A program made the translations under genes and the position numbers. From positions 36,648 to 100,647 of the forward strand of contig JACPWC010000119.1 of NCBI GenBank assembly GCA_016197225.1: 64,000 nt of DNA, read 5' to 3'. The DNA is from Chloroflexota bacterium. GTDB taxonomy: Bacteria > Chloroflexota > Anaerolineae > Anaerolineales > VGOW01. The notes under the pieces are model-generated. The model searched no databases, was not told the origin of the DNA, and saw only the letters and a list, made by a program, of their open reading frames with translations. This document shows positions 28,131 to 37,281 of this stretch, one piece after another; positions within the stretch are counted from its first letter, which is position 1, and each line of letters begins with the position of its first letter.

Positions 28131-28136
28131 TACAAT
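28131..28136 (+). promoter_or_regulatory. -10 box for the sdh operon
   Basis: TACAAT at 28131-28136, about 40 nt before the sdhC start; the 5' leader carries CACGGAGACTC as ribosome site. No clear -35 sequence is seen. Confidence 0.5.
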
Positions 28137-28176
28137 TTCACCCGCTTCAATTCTTCTACCCTCACGGAGACTCTTC

Positions 28177-28596
28177 ATGGCAACCCTCATCAACACCCTT
28201 TGGGAAGGGGTGCGCTACCGCGGCGGCATCGGCCACTGGGCCTATCAATTTCACCGCCTGGCCGGTCTGGCCACCCTCCTCTTCCTCATCATCCACATCC
28301 TGGATACAGCCACCGTCTACTTCTTCCCCAACCTCTATCAACACGCAATTGAACTTTACCGGAGCACACCCTTCATGCTCGGCGAGATTGCCCTCGTGGC
28401 CGGCGTGCTCTACCATGGCCTCAACGGCCTGAAGATCATCATCTTCGACTTCTGGCCGCAGTTGTGGACGCACGACCGGGAAGTGAGAGCGACCTGGGCG
28501 GTGATGGCCGGCACTTTCATTCTCTGGTTGCCAGCCGCCATTTTGATGGGCAACAGCCTCGTCCAATGTAACTTCCTCAATGCCTGTGGAGGCTAA
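28177..28596 (+). CDS. sdhC: Succinate dehydrogenase cytochrome b subunit
   Basis: 139 residues with three hydrophobic helices (about 28-48, 66-88, 105-125). Family features are HWAYQFHRLAGLATLLFLIIH (helix I with heme-ligand-type His) and ALVAGVLYHGLNGLKIIIFD in helix II. It anchors the catalytic subunits in the membrane and passes electrons to quinone. It is the first gene of a four-gene sdhCDAB operon with 3-nt spacing to sdhD. The N-terminus (MATLINTLWEGVRYRGGIGH) resembles Chloroflexi and actinobacterial SdhC. Confidence 0.92.
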   Translation: MATLINTLWEGVRYRGGIGHWAYQFHRLAGLATLLFLIIHILDTATVYFFPNLYQHAIELYRSTPFMLGEIALVAGVLYHGLNGLKIIIFDFWPQLWTHDREVRATWAVMAGTFILWLPAAILMGNSLVQCNFLNACGG

Positions 28597-28599
28597 ACT

Positions 28600-29136
28600 G
28601 TGACTGCTACAACTTCTTCTCCAACTCTCCGGAAAGCGGACGTGCCCCGCACGTTCGACACCTGGGCCTGGTTGTTCATGCGCTGGAGCGGCATCGCCCT
28701 CCTGCCGCTGGCTTGGGGGCACGTGCTCTTGCAAGATGTGATCGTCGGCGTGCATCGTATTGATCTCAATTACGCCGCCTGGCGCTGGAGTTTCATCGGC
28801 TGGCAGATTTACGACATTGCTCTGCTGGGCTTCGCCTTCGCCCACGGCATGAACGGCCTGCGCTACGTGGTGAACGATTACGTCCACCACGAAAATTTGA
28901 GAAAGACGCTGAACCGCCTCATCTTTTTTGCCTGGCTGGTCATCACTGCCGTCGGCGGCATCGCCATCTTTGGCAGCCGAGCCGCAAACGCCAACCTCAC
29001 CTTTGATCGCGGCGGCGAAGCTGTCGGCTTTGGCGTCACCATTGGCAATAGCGGGGTCACCTCACTGGCGGTTGTTGGCGCCGTTATCGTCGTCGTCGCC
29101 CTGGCCTTTCTGACGTTGAGGAGGGGGAAGAAATGA
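28600..29136 (+). CDS. sdhD: Succinate dehydrogenase membrane anchor subunit
   Basis: 178 residues from a GTG start 3 nt after the sdhC stop. Hydrophobic helices are seen at about 30-50, 65-90, 105-125 and 150-172. The block [20 protein letters not shown] carries the His typical of the second heme ligand in SdhD. The C-terminal helix (about 150-172) is an extra feature compared with most SdhD proteins. It overlaps sdhA by 4 nt (ATGA), which suggests translational coupling. Confidence 0.88.
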   Translation: MTATTSSPTLRKADVPRTFDTWAWLFMRWSGIALLPLAWGHVLLQDVIVGVHRIDLNYAAWRWSFIGWQIYDIALLGFAFAHGMNGLRYVVNDYVHHENLRKTLNRLIFFAWLVITAVGGIAIFGSRAANANLTFDRGGEAVGFGVTIGNSGVTSLAVVGAVIVVVALAFLTLRRGKK

Positions 29137-30929
29137 CTCAACATCATCAATTCGACGCCGTCATCGTCGGCGCGGGCGGGGCGGGACTGATGGCCGCCCT
29201 GCACGCCAGCAAAACCGCCAACGTGGCCGTCGTCTCCAAGTTGTACCCGACTCGTTCTCACACCGGCACCGCCCAGGGCGGCATCGCCGCCGCGCTTGGC
29301 AATATGGAGCCGGACTCGTGGGAGTGGCACATGTACGACACCGTCAAAGGCGGCGACTATCTGGTGGATCAGGACGCCGCCGAGATTCTGGCCCGCGACG
29401 CGATTGAGGCCATCATCGAACTGGAGCACATGGGCCTGCCCTTCGACCGCACGCCCGAGGGCAAGATCGAACAACGCCGCTTCGGCGGCCACACCGCCAA
29501 CTTTGGCGAGAAGGCCGTGATGCGCGCCTGCAAGGCCGCCGACCGCACCGGCCACATGATCCTGCAAACTCTGTTCCAGCAGTGCATCAAGAACAAAGTC
29601 AACTTCTTCAACGAGTTCTTCGTCACCGACGTGATCCTCGAAGACAACGTTTGCCGGGGCGTGGTGGCGATTGAAATGGCGACCAGCGAAATCCACGTCT
29701 TCCACGCCAAGGCGGTGCTGATCGCCGCCGGCGGCTTTGGCAAGATGTTCCAGGTCACGTCCAACGCCCACACCCTCACCGGTGACCCCGTGGCCGCGCT
29801 CTACCGTCGCGGCGTCCCGCTGGAAGACATGGAGTTCTTCCAGTTCCACCCGACCGGCATTTACAAGATGGGCATTCTGCTCTCCGAAGCGGCGCGTGGC
29901 GAGGGCGCGGTGTTCATCAACGACAAGGGCGAGCGCTTCATGGAGCGTTACGCGCCCACACTCAAAGACCTCGCGCCCCGCGATATGGCTTCGCGCTATA
30001 TCTATCAGGAAGTGCGCGACGGGCGCGGCATCGGCGGCAAGGACTACGTTTACATGGACTTCCGCCCCGAGACCATCAACCGCCTCAAGAGCGGGCCGGG
30101 CGGCAAGGAAGTCACCCGCGAGCATCTCGAAAAAGCCCTGCCCGACATCCTGGAATTTGCGCGAGTCTATCTGGGCATTGACCCGATGAAAGACCCGGTT
30201 CCCATTCAGCCGACGGCTCACTACGCCATGGGCGGCATCCCCACCGACGTGGATGGCCGGGTTCTGGCCGACAATTCCAAAGCCGTCGCCGGTTTGTACG
30301 CCGCCGGTGAGTGCGCCTGCGTGTCGGTGCATGGCGCGAACCGGCTCGGCACTAATTCACTGGTGGACCTGGTGGTGTTTGGGCGGCGCGGCGGCAAGCA
30401 CATGGCCGACTTTTGCAAGCAGGCAACGTTCGCCCCTCTGCCGGCCAATGCCGCCAGAGACACCGCCGCCGAGTTCGACCGGTTGCACGCCGGCAAGGGC
30501 CACGAGCGCCCGGCGGCTCTTCGCAACACGATGCAAAAGGCGATGACGGGCGATGTCGGCGTCTTCCGCAACGAGGCCGACATGGAACGGGCGCTGGACA
30601 CTGTCCGCGAGTTGAAGGAGCGTTACCGGAATGTGAAGATTGACGACACCGGCAAAATTTTCAACACCGATGTGCTGGAGACGTTTGAGCTGGGCTGTTT
30701 GCTCGACCTGGCCGAGATTACGGCGGCGGCGGCCCTGCGCCGCACCGAGAGCCGCGGCGGCCACTCCCGCGAAGATTATCAGGCCCGCGACGATGCCAAC
30801 TGGCTCAACCACAGTATGGCCTACTGCGCCATGAACGGGGCCGCCGTCGGCGTGACGGCGGGCGACATCAAGTTCGACAAGAAGCCAGTCGTCATCACCA
30901 AATTCCAGCCGAAGGAACGGAAGTATTAG
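29133..30929 (+). CDS. sdhA: Succinate dehydrogenase flavoprotein subunit
   Basis: 598 residues. The FAD-binding motif is [16 protein letters not shown] near residue 8-23, and the covalent FAD attachment site is His43 in [17 protein letters not shown]. Later blocks are [40 protein letters not shown] and [15 protein letters not shown]. It oxidises succinate to fumarate as part of complex II; it could also run as fumarate reductase, which sequence cannot decide. It is translationally coupled to sdhD. The stop codon TAG (30927-30929) adjoins a palindromic repeat. Confidence 0.96.
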   Translation: MTQHHQFDAVIVGAGGAGLMAALHASKTANVAVVSKLYPTRSHTGTAQGGIAAALGNMEPDSWEWHMYDTVKGGDYLVDQDAAEILARDAIEAIIELEHMGLPFDRTPEGKIEQRRFGGHTANFGEKAVMRACKAADRTGHMILQTLFQQCIKNKVNFFNEFFVTDVILEDNVCRGVVAIEMATSEIHVFHAKAVLIAAGGFGKMFQVTSNAHTLTGDPVAALYRRGVPLEDMEFFQFHPTGIYKMGILLSEAARGEGAVFINDKGERFMERYAPTLKDLAPRDMASRYIYQEVRDGRGIGGKDYVYMDFRPETINRLKSGPGGKEVTREHLEKALPDILEFARVYLGIDPMKDPVPIQPTAHYAMGGIPTDVDGRVLADNSKAVAGLYAAGECACVSVHGANRLGTNSLVDLVVFGRRGGKHMADFCKQATFAPLPANAARDTAAEFDRLHAGKGHERPAALRNTMQKAMTGDVGVFRNEADMERALDTVRELKERYRNVKIDDTGKIFNTDVLETFELGCLLDLAEITAAAALRRTESRGGHSREDYQARDDANWLNHSMAYCAMNGAAVGVTAGDIKFDKKPVVITKFQPKERKY

Positions 30930-30997
30930 ACAACGGATTCAACGAATGAAGCGGATTCTTGTTTTCATCATCCGATAAATTCGTTTCATCCGTTGTC
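30929..30997. repeat. Intergenic inverted repeat between sdhA and sdhB
   Basis: GACAACGGAT (30929-30938) pairs with ATCCGTTGTC (30988-30997); inside, the words gaatgaagcggattc and ataaattcgtttcat form a further imperfect pairing. It starts at the last base of the sdhA stop codon and ends 13 nt before the sdhB start, within one operon. Confidence 0.85.
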
Positions 30998-31010
30998 AAA
31001 GAGAAATGAC

Positions 31011-31718
31011 ATGAAAGTTCATCTCAAAATCAAGCGCTTCAACCCCGAGAAAGACGCCAAACCTTACTGGGCCGAGTACGATCTGGAAGTGGAACCGACC
31101 GACCGCGTCCTGGACGCCTTGCACCAGGTGAAGTGGTACCACGACGGCACGTTCAATTTGCGGCGCTCGTGCGCTCACGGCGTGTGCGGCTCGGACGCGG
31201 TGCGCATCAACGGCCAGAACCGGCTGGCTTGCAAAGTGCTGATTCAAGACGTGGGCGCAAACATTGTCGTCGAGCCGATCCTGGGCATGAAGGTGATCAA
31301 AGACCTGATCGTGGACATGGAGCCGTTCTTCGATCACTACAAGTCGGTGATGCCGTATTTCGTCAACGATACGCCCCTGCCTGAAGATGGCCGGGAGCGG
31401 CGGCAAAGCATTGTGGATCGCGAACGTTTTGACGAAGGCACCAAGTGTATTCTATGCGCCTGTTGCACCACCTCCTGCCCGTCGTTCTGGGCCAACGGCG
31501 ACTACGTCGGCCCGGCGGCGGTGGTGCAGGCTCACCGCTTCATCTTCGACAGCCGCGACACGGCGGCGGCCCAGCGGCTGGAAGTGCTCAACCAGCAGTT
31601 CGGCGTGTGGAAGTGCCGCACGGCCTTCAATTGCACCAACGCCTGCCCGCGCGACATTCCGGTGACGCAGTTGATTGGCGAAGTGAAGAAGGCGCTGGTG
31701 ACGGGCGAGATCAAATAA
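31011..31718 (+). CDS. sdhB: Succinate dehydrogenase iron-sulfur subunit
   Basis: 235 residues from the ATG at 31011 (MKVHLKIKRFNPEKD). Cluster ligands are complete: [2Fe-2S] in RRSCAHGVCGSDAVRINGQN plus a further Cys, [4Fe-4S] in CILCACCTTSCPSFW and [3Fe-4S] in TAFNCTNACPRDIPVTQ. It moves electrons from the flavin to quinone. It is the last gene of sdhCDAB. An upstream TTG in frame would add six residues without a better ribosome site, so the ATG is chosen. Confidence 0.96.
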   Translation: MKVHLKIKRFNPEKDAKPYWAEYDLEVEPTDRVLDALHQVKWYHDGTFNLRRSCAHGVCGSDAVRINGQNRLACKVLIQDVGANIVVEPILGMKVIKDLIVDMEPFFDHYKSVMPYFVNDTPLPEDGRERRQSIVDRERFDEGTKCILCACCTTSCPSFWANGDYVGPAAVVQAHRFIFDSRDTAAAQRLEVLNQQFGVWKCRTAFNCTNACPRDIPVTQLIGEVKKALVTGEIK

Positions 31719-31773
31719 AAGGCTCAGACTTCCGAAGTCTTGGAGACTTCGGAAGCCTGGATTCCAATTGCAA

Positions 31774-31821
31774 AATCCGGCCAGCGCGAGTAAGTTTGCC
31801 CGCACTGGCCGGATTATTTTT
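31774..31821 (+). terminator. Terminator after the sdh operon
   Basis: AATCCGGCCAG (31774-31784) pairs with CTGGCCGGATT (31805-31815), then ATTTTTA. A second hairpin (CTTCCGAAGTCT / AGACTTCGGAAG, 12 bp) lies just upstream around 31730-31755 without a T run. Confidence 0.85.
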
Positions 31822-31834
31822 AGAGGAGTCATTG

Positions 31835-31840
31835 TATAAT
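31835..31840 (+). promoter_or_regulatory. -10 box for the tRNA-Arg gene
   Basis: TATAAT at 31835-31840, 28 nt before the mature tRNA start. Confidence 0.6.
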
Positions 31841-31868
31841 TTTGTCGGCGCGACTTATGCGCCGCTAC

Positions 31869-31940
31869 GCCCCAGTAGTTCAACGGATAGAACAGGGCAC
31901 TCCTAAGGCTCTGATGTGGGTTCAATTCCTGCCTGGGGCA
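31869..31940 (+). tRNA. tRNA-Arg (anticodon CCU)
   Basis: 72 nt ending in discriminator A. The acceptor stem GCCCCAG pairs with CTGGGGC. The D arm is GTTC...GAAC. The anticodon loop CTCCTAA places CCT at 34-36. The T stem GTGGG with loop TTCAATT pairs with CCTGC (including G-T pairs). The anticodon stem has one A-G mismatch at its loop-closing position. It reads AGG arginine codons. A GAAGCGCC/GGCGCTTC hairpin follows about 10 nt downstream. Confidence 0.92.
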
Positions 31941-31989
31941 CAAAAGCCGAAGCGCCTTTGGGGCGCTTCAGTTGTCAAAGGAAATCGCT

Positions 31990-32352
31990 ATGACAATCGC
32001 TACTCGCGCTTCACGCAAACGCACCCCAAAACGCCGCCGGGCGAAGACCACGCCAAATGGCGCACATATCATTTCCACGCCCGGCATTTGCGGCGGCAGG
32101 CCGCGCATTGTCAAGCATCGCATCACCGTGGAAAATGTGGTGATCTGGCATGAGCGGATGGGGCAAAGCGCCGATGAGATTGCCGCCGACTACGACCTGA
32201 CCTTGGCCGAAGTCTATGCAGCGATTGCCTACTACTACGACCACCGGGTTGAAGTAGACAAATCTATTCGGGCTGGTGAAGCTTATGCCAACGCCATGCG
32301 CGTTTCCATTCCCTCTAAAGTTCAGGCAAAGCTGAGTGGCCGACAGAATTAA
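31990..32352 (+). CDS. DUF433 antitoxin-like protein
   Basis: 120 residues from the ATG at 31990, with AAAGGA 7 nt upstream. A basic N-terminus (ATRASRKRTPKRRRAK) precedes the DUF433 domain: GICGGRPRIVKHRITVENVV, then WHERMGQSADEIAADYDLTL and AEVYAAIAYYYDHRVEVD. DUF433 proteins are the antitoxin-like partner of DUF5615 PIN-like proteins, and the gene overlaps the next one. It lies directly after a tRNA gene, a common site for mobile modules, although I see no integrase or attachment-site repeat. Confidence 0.92.
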   Translation: MTIATRASRKRTPKRRRAKTTPNGAHIISTPGICGGRPRIVKHRITVENVVIWHERMGQSADEIAADYDLTLAEVYAAIAYYYDHRVEVDKSIRAGEAYANAMRVSIPSKVQAKLSGRQN

Positions 32353-32668
32353 GTTCTACATGGATGAACATGTGAATCCTGCCGTAGCACGCGGGTTGCG
32401 CCAGCGTGGGGTGGACGCACTGACGGCGCAAGACGCTGAGATGCTTGACTCGGAAGATGAACAACATCTAGCATTTGCTGCTTCTCAGGAGCGAGTGACT
32501 GTCAGTCAGGGCGCGGATTTTCTACGGCTACATGATGCAGGCATCTCTCACAGCGGCATTCCTTACGCGCCTCAGCACACGCCTGTCGGTGTAATGGTGC
32601 GTGGACTCATGCTGATTTATGACGTTCTAAATCCGGACGATATGCGCAATCACATTGAGTTCTTGTGA
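32336..32668 (+). CDS. DUF5615 PIN-like toxin candidate (possibly degenerate)
   Basis: 110 residues from a GTG start that overlaps the DUF433 gene by 17 nt. Domain hallmarks are FYMDEHVNPAVARGLRQRGV, DALTAQDAEMLDSEDEQHLA and VTVSQGADFLRLHDAGISHSG. In most relatives the last block begins with an acidic residue (T-x-D-x-DF); here the first Asp is Gly (SQGADF), while the second remains. The nuclease activity may therefore be weakened. A terminator follows. The pair probably acts as a toxin-antitoxin module, inferred from family and layout. Confidence 0.88.
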   Translation: MADRIKFYMDEHVNPAVARGLRQRGVDALTAQDAEMLDSEDEQHLAFAASQERVTVSQGADFLRLHDAGISHSGIPYAPQHTPVGVMVRGLMLIYDVLNPDDMRNHIEFL

Positions 32669-32751
32669 CTCTTTTTCAGGAATCGGCCTTGCAATTGTTC
32701 TATTACTCCAAGAACATTGCCAGCCTCATCCATTTGTTGTATTCTATAACC

Positions 32752-32800
32752 GGACAGGCCTCTGGGTGCCCCCCCTCACCCAGGGGCTTGTCCATTTTTT
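32752..32800 (+). terminator. Terminator after the DUF433/DUF5615 pair
   Basis: GGACAGGCCTCTGGGTG (32752-32768) and CACCCAGGGGCTTGTCC (32777-32793) pair with two mismatches, followed by ATTTTTT. It lies between convergent genes. Confidence 0.9.
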
Positions 32801-32804
32801 ACGC

Positions 32805-35800
32805 TTATGGTCCTGGCATTTCAATTGCGCCCAAGATGCCCGAGGGTATCCGCATGGCGCTGAGCGTACTAAACCATTCGTAAGCGCCCAGATCGATCTT
32901 TCCATCCTTCCGATTGCGAAGCCGTAACTCCAGATCAGTAGTCGGGCCGCCTTGCGTGGGAGCCTTGTTGATCACCGGAGAACTTGCCTGGAGATGCCAG
33001 TCAAGGCTCAAGGGATCTACGAACAGAGGATCAATGTCGAGATTCCTAAGCCCGGCCAGGTAGCCGCCGCGGATGTCGTTGTACTTGACGTAGGTGAAGC
33101 TTTCCGAGTTATTGGCGCTCTGCCATTCGGGCTGGAGCCCCGGATTGTCCACGTGCAACTCGCTCGGCGTCCACTGGTAGTTGACGCCCGATGTGTAAGG
33201 CAGGTCTTCGCCCGGCAGGTGGGCAGGTTGGTCGTACTGCAAGCGCCAGTTGCCCCAGAGGATGTTGTTGAAGATCTTCGGGTCGCTGAAGCCGGGGGCC
33301 TTGCCGACATACTCGTGGCCGTTCCGTTCGCTGTCGAGGCCGCCGCCCGCCGGATCAATGCTCCCGGCGACGATGTTGCCGACGATGGTGTTGTTGTACA
33401 CCGAAGCATAAAGCGTGTCATCGAAGGCCAGCGCCCCGCCGCGAGCGTGGTTCTCGCCCCGGTCGTCGGCGATGTTTTGCGCGAACAGATTGTTGTAAAC
33501 CTTCACCGTCGCGATGTCGTCACCCACGTCCTCGAAGCTGACGGCCCCGCCGTCGTCCGGGCTGTAGTTCCGCAGGAAGATGTTGCTGTAAAGCTCAACC
33601 GGTCCGGTATCTTCGAAGAACGCGCCGCCGCCGTGATCGTCGGCCTTGTTCTCCAGAATCACGTTGCCGTAGATCAACAATTTGTCCTTGACCTCGTACA
33701 GGGCGAGGCCGCCGCCATAATCCGGCGAGAAGTTGTGGAAGATCAGGTTGTTGAAGATGCGGTACGTGCCCGGCGGAGACGTGAGGGCATGGTCGTCGAG
33801 GATGTGCTCCGGCTCGCCGTGCTGGGGGCCGTACTCCGGCTCGTCGTTCACGCTGATGCCGCCGCCGTAGCCGCCGGTGTTCCCGTTCTCGGCAATGAGG
33901 TTCGACCAGATCTTCACGTTGTGGTTGGACTTGTGCAGCCAGATGCCGCCGCCGTAGTAGCCGCCGTTGCGGGCGATGATACTGTTGTTGATGTCTATGT
34001 TGTTGTTGCCGTAGTCGCCGAAGACGCCCGCGCCGATCTCGTCGTTCACACTGCCGCCGGTGACGGTGAAGCCGCTGATCACGATGTTGCTCACCCCGCC
34101 GGTCTGGCCGCCCGCGCCGATGTAGAGGGTCGGGCCTTTGCCGGATGCGCCCGGTGAAGTGTCGAGGCCGTCAATGGTCGTTTCGCGCGGCCCGGCGCCG
34201 ATGAGGCGGACGTTGGAGACCGGGATTTTCACCCTTTCGTGATACGTCCCCGCCGCGACGAACACGTAACGCGGCGTGGCCGAGGGCAGGTGATTCAGCG
34301 CCTCGCCGATCGTGTTCCACGGATGCGCTTTGCTGCCGTCTTCTGCGCCAGTGTTGGCAGCGTCCACGTACACCGACCGCTTGGCCATGTACTTGGCCCA
34401 TTGCGCAGTGTAAGTCACGTTGGGGTACATGGCATTGGAGATGCCGGTCGAGGTCGCCACGGTGAGCGGGCCGCTCACCAGATTCGGCGGGGTCTCGGCG
34501 TGGATCAGCGTATCCGTCCACGACATCACGGGAAGCGACTGGCCGCTCAAGGTGACGGTGGAGTTGCCTTGCGTCGCTCCAAAGTTCTGGCCGTGGATCC
34601 AGAAGCTGCCCGGCAGCACCGCGTTAATGACGGGCGCATTGTTGGGGAGTAGTTGACCGGGCACCTGGGCCATGCCCAGCCCCGCGAAGCAGACTGGCAG
34701 GAGCGACCAGTCGGCCTCGAACTTGTTCCCGCCCTGATGGAACTCATACGACATGTACAGCGGGTCGTAGCAGGGGTTGTAGCCCGACAGGCTCGGATCG
34801 TTGCCGTAGAAGCGGTGAACGCCCGGCGCCGTGCGAATTTCAACTTCCGGCTTCTGTCCCAGCGGTCCACCACCCGGGCACACCGTCGAGTCGGTATAGC
34901 AACGCGGATCACCCATGTGGCCGTCGCCCATGAAGTAGCCCAGATGGTCGTACACGCCGACCGGAACGCCGGGGACGCCGGCCTTTTCTTCAAACAGAAG
35001 GCTCTGGGATTCTTCGTCGAGGTTGAGGTCGTCAAAGACGCCGCCTTCGACTTCTCCCGCCAGAGGCGCTAGTGTATTGACGCCGAGATTGACGTCGCTG
35101 CGAGCGCCGTCGGCGACCGCAACAGCCTGCACATCTGAACCGGCAGGCGATGCGGAGAAACCGAACGGCGGGATCACCTTCACCACGTAGTCACCCGGCG
35201 TCAGCCCCCGGAACTCGTAGTAGCCGGGCACTGCGCCTTTTATCACCCGGCCAAACTCGTCCATATTGCACTTCACAAAGCCGTAAGCTGGATCGAACCC
35301 GGGATTACAGGTGTAAGGCCTGATCCATCCCTGCGCCAGCGCATCCGCCTCGCTGAACTGCCCGGTCGTCGTGGTGTCGAGCAACGTCGTTCCCGTGGAG
35401 TCGTACAACTCGACGGTGGCGCCGTGGATCGTCCCCTCTTCATCCGGCTCATAGAGGCCATTGCCGACCCAGGTACCCTGTTCCAGATGGTCGTAGAAGA
35501 CCATGCCGGCGATGTTACCCGTGCCCGCCGGGATGGCTTCGAGTGTGAGGTTCGCCCGGTAGTTCATGGTGAACCACAGAATATCCCGGCTCATCAGGTT
35601 GAAGGCTTTGCCGGGGAGGGTGTCGCCGACGTTCTCGATCTGGCCGTGATAGCCCGGCGGCAGCGTGACATCCAGGTGCCCCGTGATCTCGACCTCTTCG
35701 AGGGTGTCGAAGTTGTACCAGCCGTCGGCATCCGTAGTCGTCTCTTTCCAGATGCTGCCGTCCTCCAGCCGCAGGTTCACTGTCGCGCCAGCAATGGGAT

Positions 35801-37019
35801 TGCCCGCCGTGTCCTTCACATATCCGTTGGCGCGGGCGTAGAAGCGCGGCACGAAGATGTCCAGGCCGATCACCGCCGTGCCCGGCGCTACCGACACCTG
35901 TTGCTGGACGTAGATGTAGTTAAGGGGAACATCCACCGCGTGGATCTTGTAGCGGCCCGGCGGGACGTTGTCGAAGGTGAAGTTGCCAGACGCATCCGCC
36001 TCGGCGGTTGCCACGGGATGAACGGGCGTATTCTCGAAGTCGGTGAAGAGGACGGCCAGGCCGTTGGGCACATAGTCATTCGGCGTGACGCCGTCGGGCA
36101 CACAGAGCAGTGGCGCTACCGGGGATGAACACGGAATCAAAGGCTCGTCGGCGAACCAGTTGCCGTCGGCATCCTTGAGCGTGCCGCTGATGCTACCTGC
36201 GTCCGCGCTCGGAGGCAGTTGCCCCAACTTCGGCACATACCCGAACCAGTCGAGGTAAAGGCCGGCCTCGGTGCCGGGGTCGCCGGGGTAGAGGTTGTTC
36301 TCCCAGCAGTGCGTCCCCTCCTCGGTCGTGAGGAGATACCAATCCAGTGTGGGCGGATCGGCGCACACCTTGACCTCGCCCGGCGGGAGGCCGGTGAAGT
36401 AATAGAGGCCGTTCGGGTCTGGCCCCGCGCCCGGCGGCAGGGTTGGGCTGGCCCCGCTCATGCCTGTCCATTCATTGCCCGCCTCGTCGTACACGTGAAA
36501 GGTCACGCCCGCAAGGCCGGGATCATCTGGAAAGTCGTCCTCGCCGTTCACGTAGTTATCTGTGAAGGCGTAGACGAGGAGATTAGCCAGCGGCAGGGGC
36601 AGGGGCGGCAGGTAGGCGTCTTGAGTGAGGTTGTCGCCGTCCACGACCTCGAAAGCGCGGCTGGTGGCGTCATGTCCGGGCGCGCTGAACATGACGATGT
36701 ACTCGCCCGGCGCGTCCACTGTAGCCGACCAGGCATTGCCCGTCACCGTCGGGTAGCCGACGATGTCTCCCGCTTCGTTCTGGATCATGACGGTAGCGCC
36801 AGCGATCGGCGGGGCCGCCGGATCGGGAGCGTAGATCGGCAGCCCGGTCAGCGAATCTTGCGCCCCGGTGTAGATGCTGCCGCCGATGGCGGCCGTGCCG
36901 GGCGCGGCATAGGCTTTTCCGTTGGCCCACGCGCCCCACGGGGCCACGCTGGAGACAAGGATGCCGATTGCGACAAAGTACCTTGTGATTTTGAATGCTC
37001 TTCCCTTTTTTGTATTCAT
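32805..37019 (-). CDS. Large secreted surface protein: SdrD-B/carboxypeptidase-regulatory repeats, IPT/TIG domain and beta-helix
   Basis: 1404 residues from the ATG at 37017-37019, chosen for AGGAGG 5-6 nt upstream. A signal peptide ends near residue 38 (WANGKAYA). Residues about 40-720 are repeated SdrD_B and carboxypeptidase-regulatory-like folds (GSISGTLKDADGNWFAD, AGATVNLRLEDGSIW, YYEFRGLTPGDYVVKV). An IPT/TIG domain lies at about 795-880 (PGSFWIHGQNFGATQGNSTV). Residues about 880-1380 form a right-handed parallel beta-helix (RSVYVDAANTGAEDGS, NVRLIGAGPRETTIDGLD, many N-x-I/F-x-x-N turns). No sorting motif or C-terminal helix is present. It is probably secreted or surface-bound with a structural or carbohydrate-related role; the substrate is not known. 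Confidence 0.85.
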   Translation of the reverse strand: MNTKKGRAFKITRYFVAIGILVSSVAPWGAWANGKAYAAPGTAAIGGSIYTGAQDSLTGLPIYAPDPAAPPIAGATVMIQNEAGDIVGYPTVTGNAWSATVDAPGEYIVMFSAPGHDATSRAFEVVDGDNLTQDAYLPPLPLPLANLLVYAFTDNYVNGEDDFPDDPGLAGVTFHVYDEAGNEWTGMSGASPTLPPGAGPDPNGLYYFTGLPPGEVKVCADPPTLDWYLLTTEEGTHCWENNLYPGDPGTEAGLYLDWFGYVPKLGQLPPSADAGSISGTLKDADGNWFADEPLIPCSSPVAPLLCVPDGVTPNDYVPNGLAVLFTDFENTPVHPVATAEADASGNFTFDNVPPGRYKIHAVDVPLNYIYVQQQVSVAPGTAVIGLDIFVPRFYARANGYVKDTAGNPIAGATVNLRLEDGSIWKETTTDADGWYNFDTLEEVEITGHLDVTLPPGYHGQIENVGDTLPGKAFNLMSRDILWFTMNYRANLTLEAIPAGTGNIAGMVFYDHLEQGTWVGNGLYEPDEEGTIHGATVELYDSTGTTLLDTTTTGQFSEADALAQGWIRPYTCNPGFDPAYGFVKCNMDEFGRVIKGAVPGYYEFRGLTPGDYVVKVIPPFGFSASPAGSDVQAVAVADGARSDVNLGVNTLAPLAGEVEGGVFDDLNLDEESQSLLFEEKAGVPGVPVGVYDHLGYFMGDGHMGDPRCYTDSTVCPGGGPLGQKPEVEIRTAPGVHRFYGNDPSLSGYNPCYDPLYMSYEFHQGGNKFEADWSLLPVCFAGLGMAQVPGQLLPNNAPVINAVLPGSFWIHGQNFGATQGNSTVTLSGQSLPVMSWTDTLIHAETPPNLVSGPLTVATSTGISNAMYPNVTYTAQWAKYMAKRSVYVDAANTGAEDGSKAHPWNTIGEALNHLPSATPRYVFVAAGTYHERVKIPVSNVRLIGAGPRETTIDGLDTSPGASGKGPTLYIGAGGQTGGVSNIVISGFTVTGGSVNDEIGAGVFGDYGNNNIDINNSIIARNGGYYGGGIWLHKSNHNVKIWSNLIAENGNTGGYGGGISVNDEPEYGPQHGEPEHILDDHALTSPPGTYRIFNNLIFHNFSPDYGGGLALYEVKDKLLIYGNVILENKADDHGGGAFFEDTGPVELYSNIFLRNYSPDDGGAVSFEDVGDDIATVKVYNNLFAQNIADDRGENHARGGALAFDDTLYASVYNNTIVGNIVAGSIDPAGGGLDSERNGHEYVGKAPGFSDPKIFNNILWGNWRLQYDQPAHLPGEDLPYTSGVNYQWTPSELHVDNPGLQPEWQSANNSESFTYVKYNDIRGGYLAGLRNLDIDPLFVDPLSLDWHLQASSPVINKAPTQGGPTTDLELRLRNRKDGKIDLGAYEWFSTLSAMRIPSGILGAIEMPGP

Positions 37020-37029
37020 CGTGTCCTCC

Positions 37030-37115
37030 TGACCACTTACATCGCATTTGCAAGTGGTCACTATGGCGCCGATGAGTTTCGTCGGCGGTGATACGTCACA
37101 CTTTTGGAAAGTGTG
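37030..37115 (-). promoter_or_regulatory. Structured 5' leader of the surface protein gene (three hairpins)
   Basis: In the leader, TGACCACTT (37030-37038) pairs with AAGTGGTCA (37052-37060), CGCCGA (37067-37072) with TCGGCG (37082-37087), and CACACTTT (37097-37104) with AAAGTGTG (37108-37115). The first hairpin ends just before the ribosome site, so folding could affect translation. I cannot match it to a known riboswitch. A TTGACA (minus, 37129-37134) lies upstream but no good -10 is found. Confidence 0.5.
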
Positions 37116-37209
37116 AGGCTCCGACCTGTGTCAAGATCAAAGGATTGATCGCCAAGCGCTGAGAGGCCCATGTGTATCATAAGAGAGGACATAGGATTAA
37201 TTCGGCATG

Positions 37210-37236
37210 AAAAAAAGAGCGATCTTTCGATCGCTC
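37210..37236 (-). terminator. Terminator after the NarX-like two-component operon
   Basis: GAGCGATC (37217-37224) and GATCGCTC (37229-37236) with a 4-nt loop; on the minus strand the hairpin is followed by TTTTTTT. Confidence 0.93.
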
Positions 37237-37281
37237 TTTCAGGCCAATGGACTAGTTAGTTTTACGAAGCAGGGTGTGACG

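Noticed and set aside
31869..32668. A tRNA-borne genomic island
   Set aside because: Only a two-gene DUF433/DUF5615 module follows the tRNA. There is no integrase and no direct repeat of the tRNA end.
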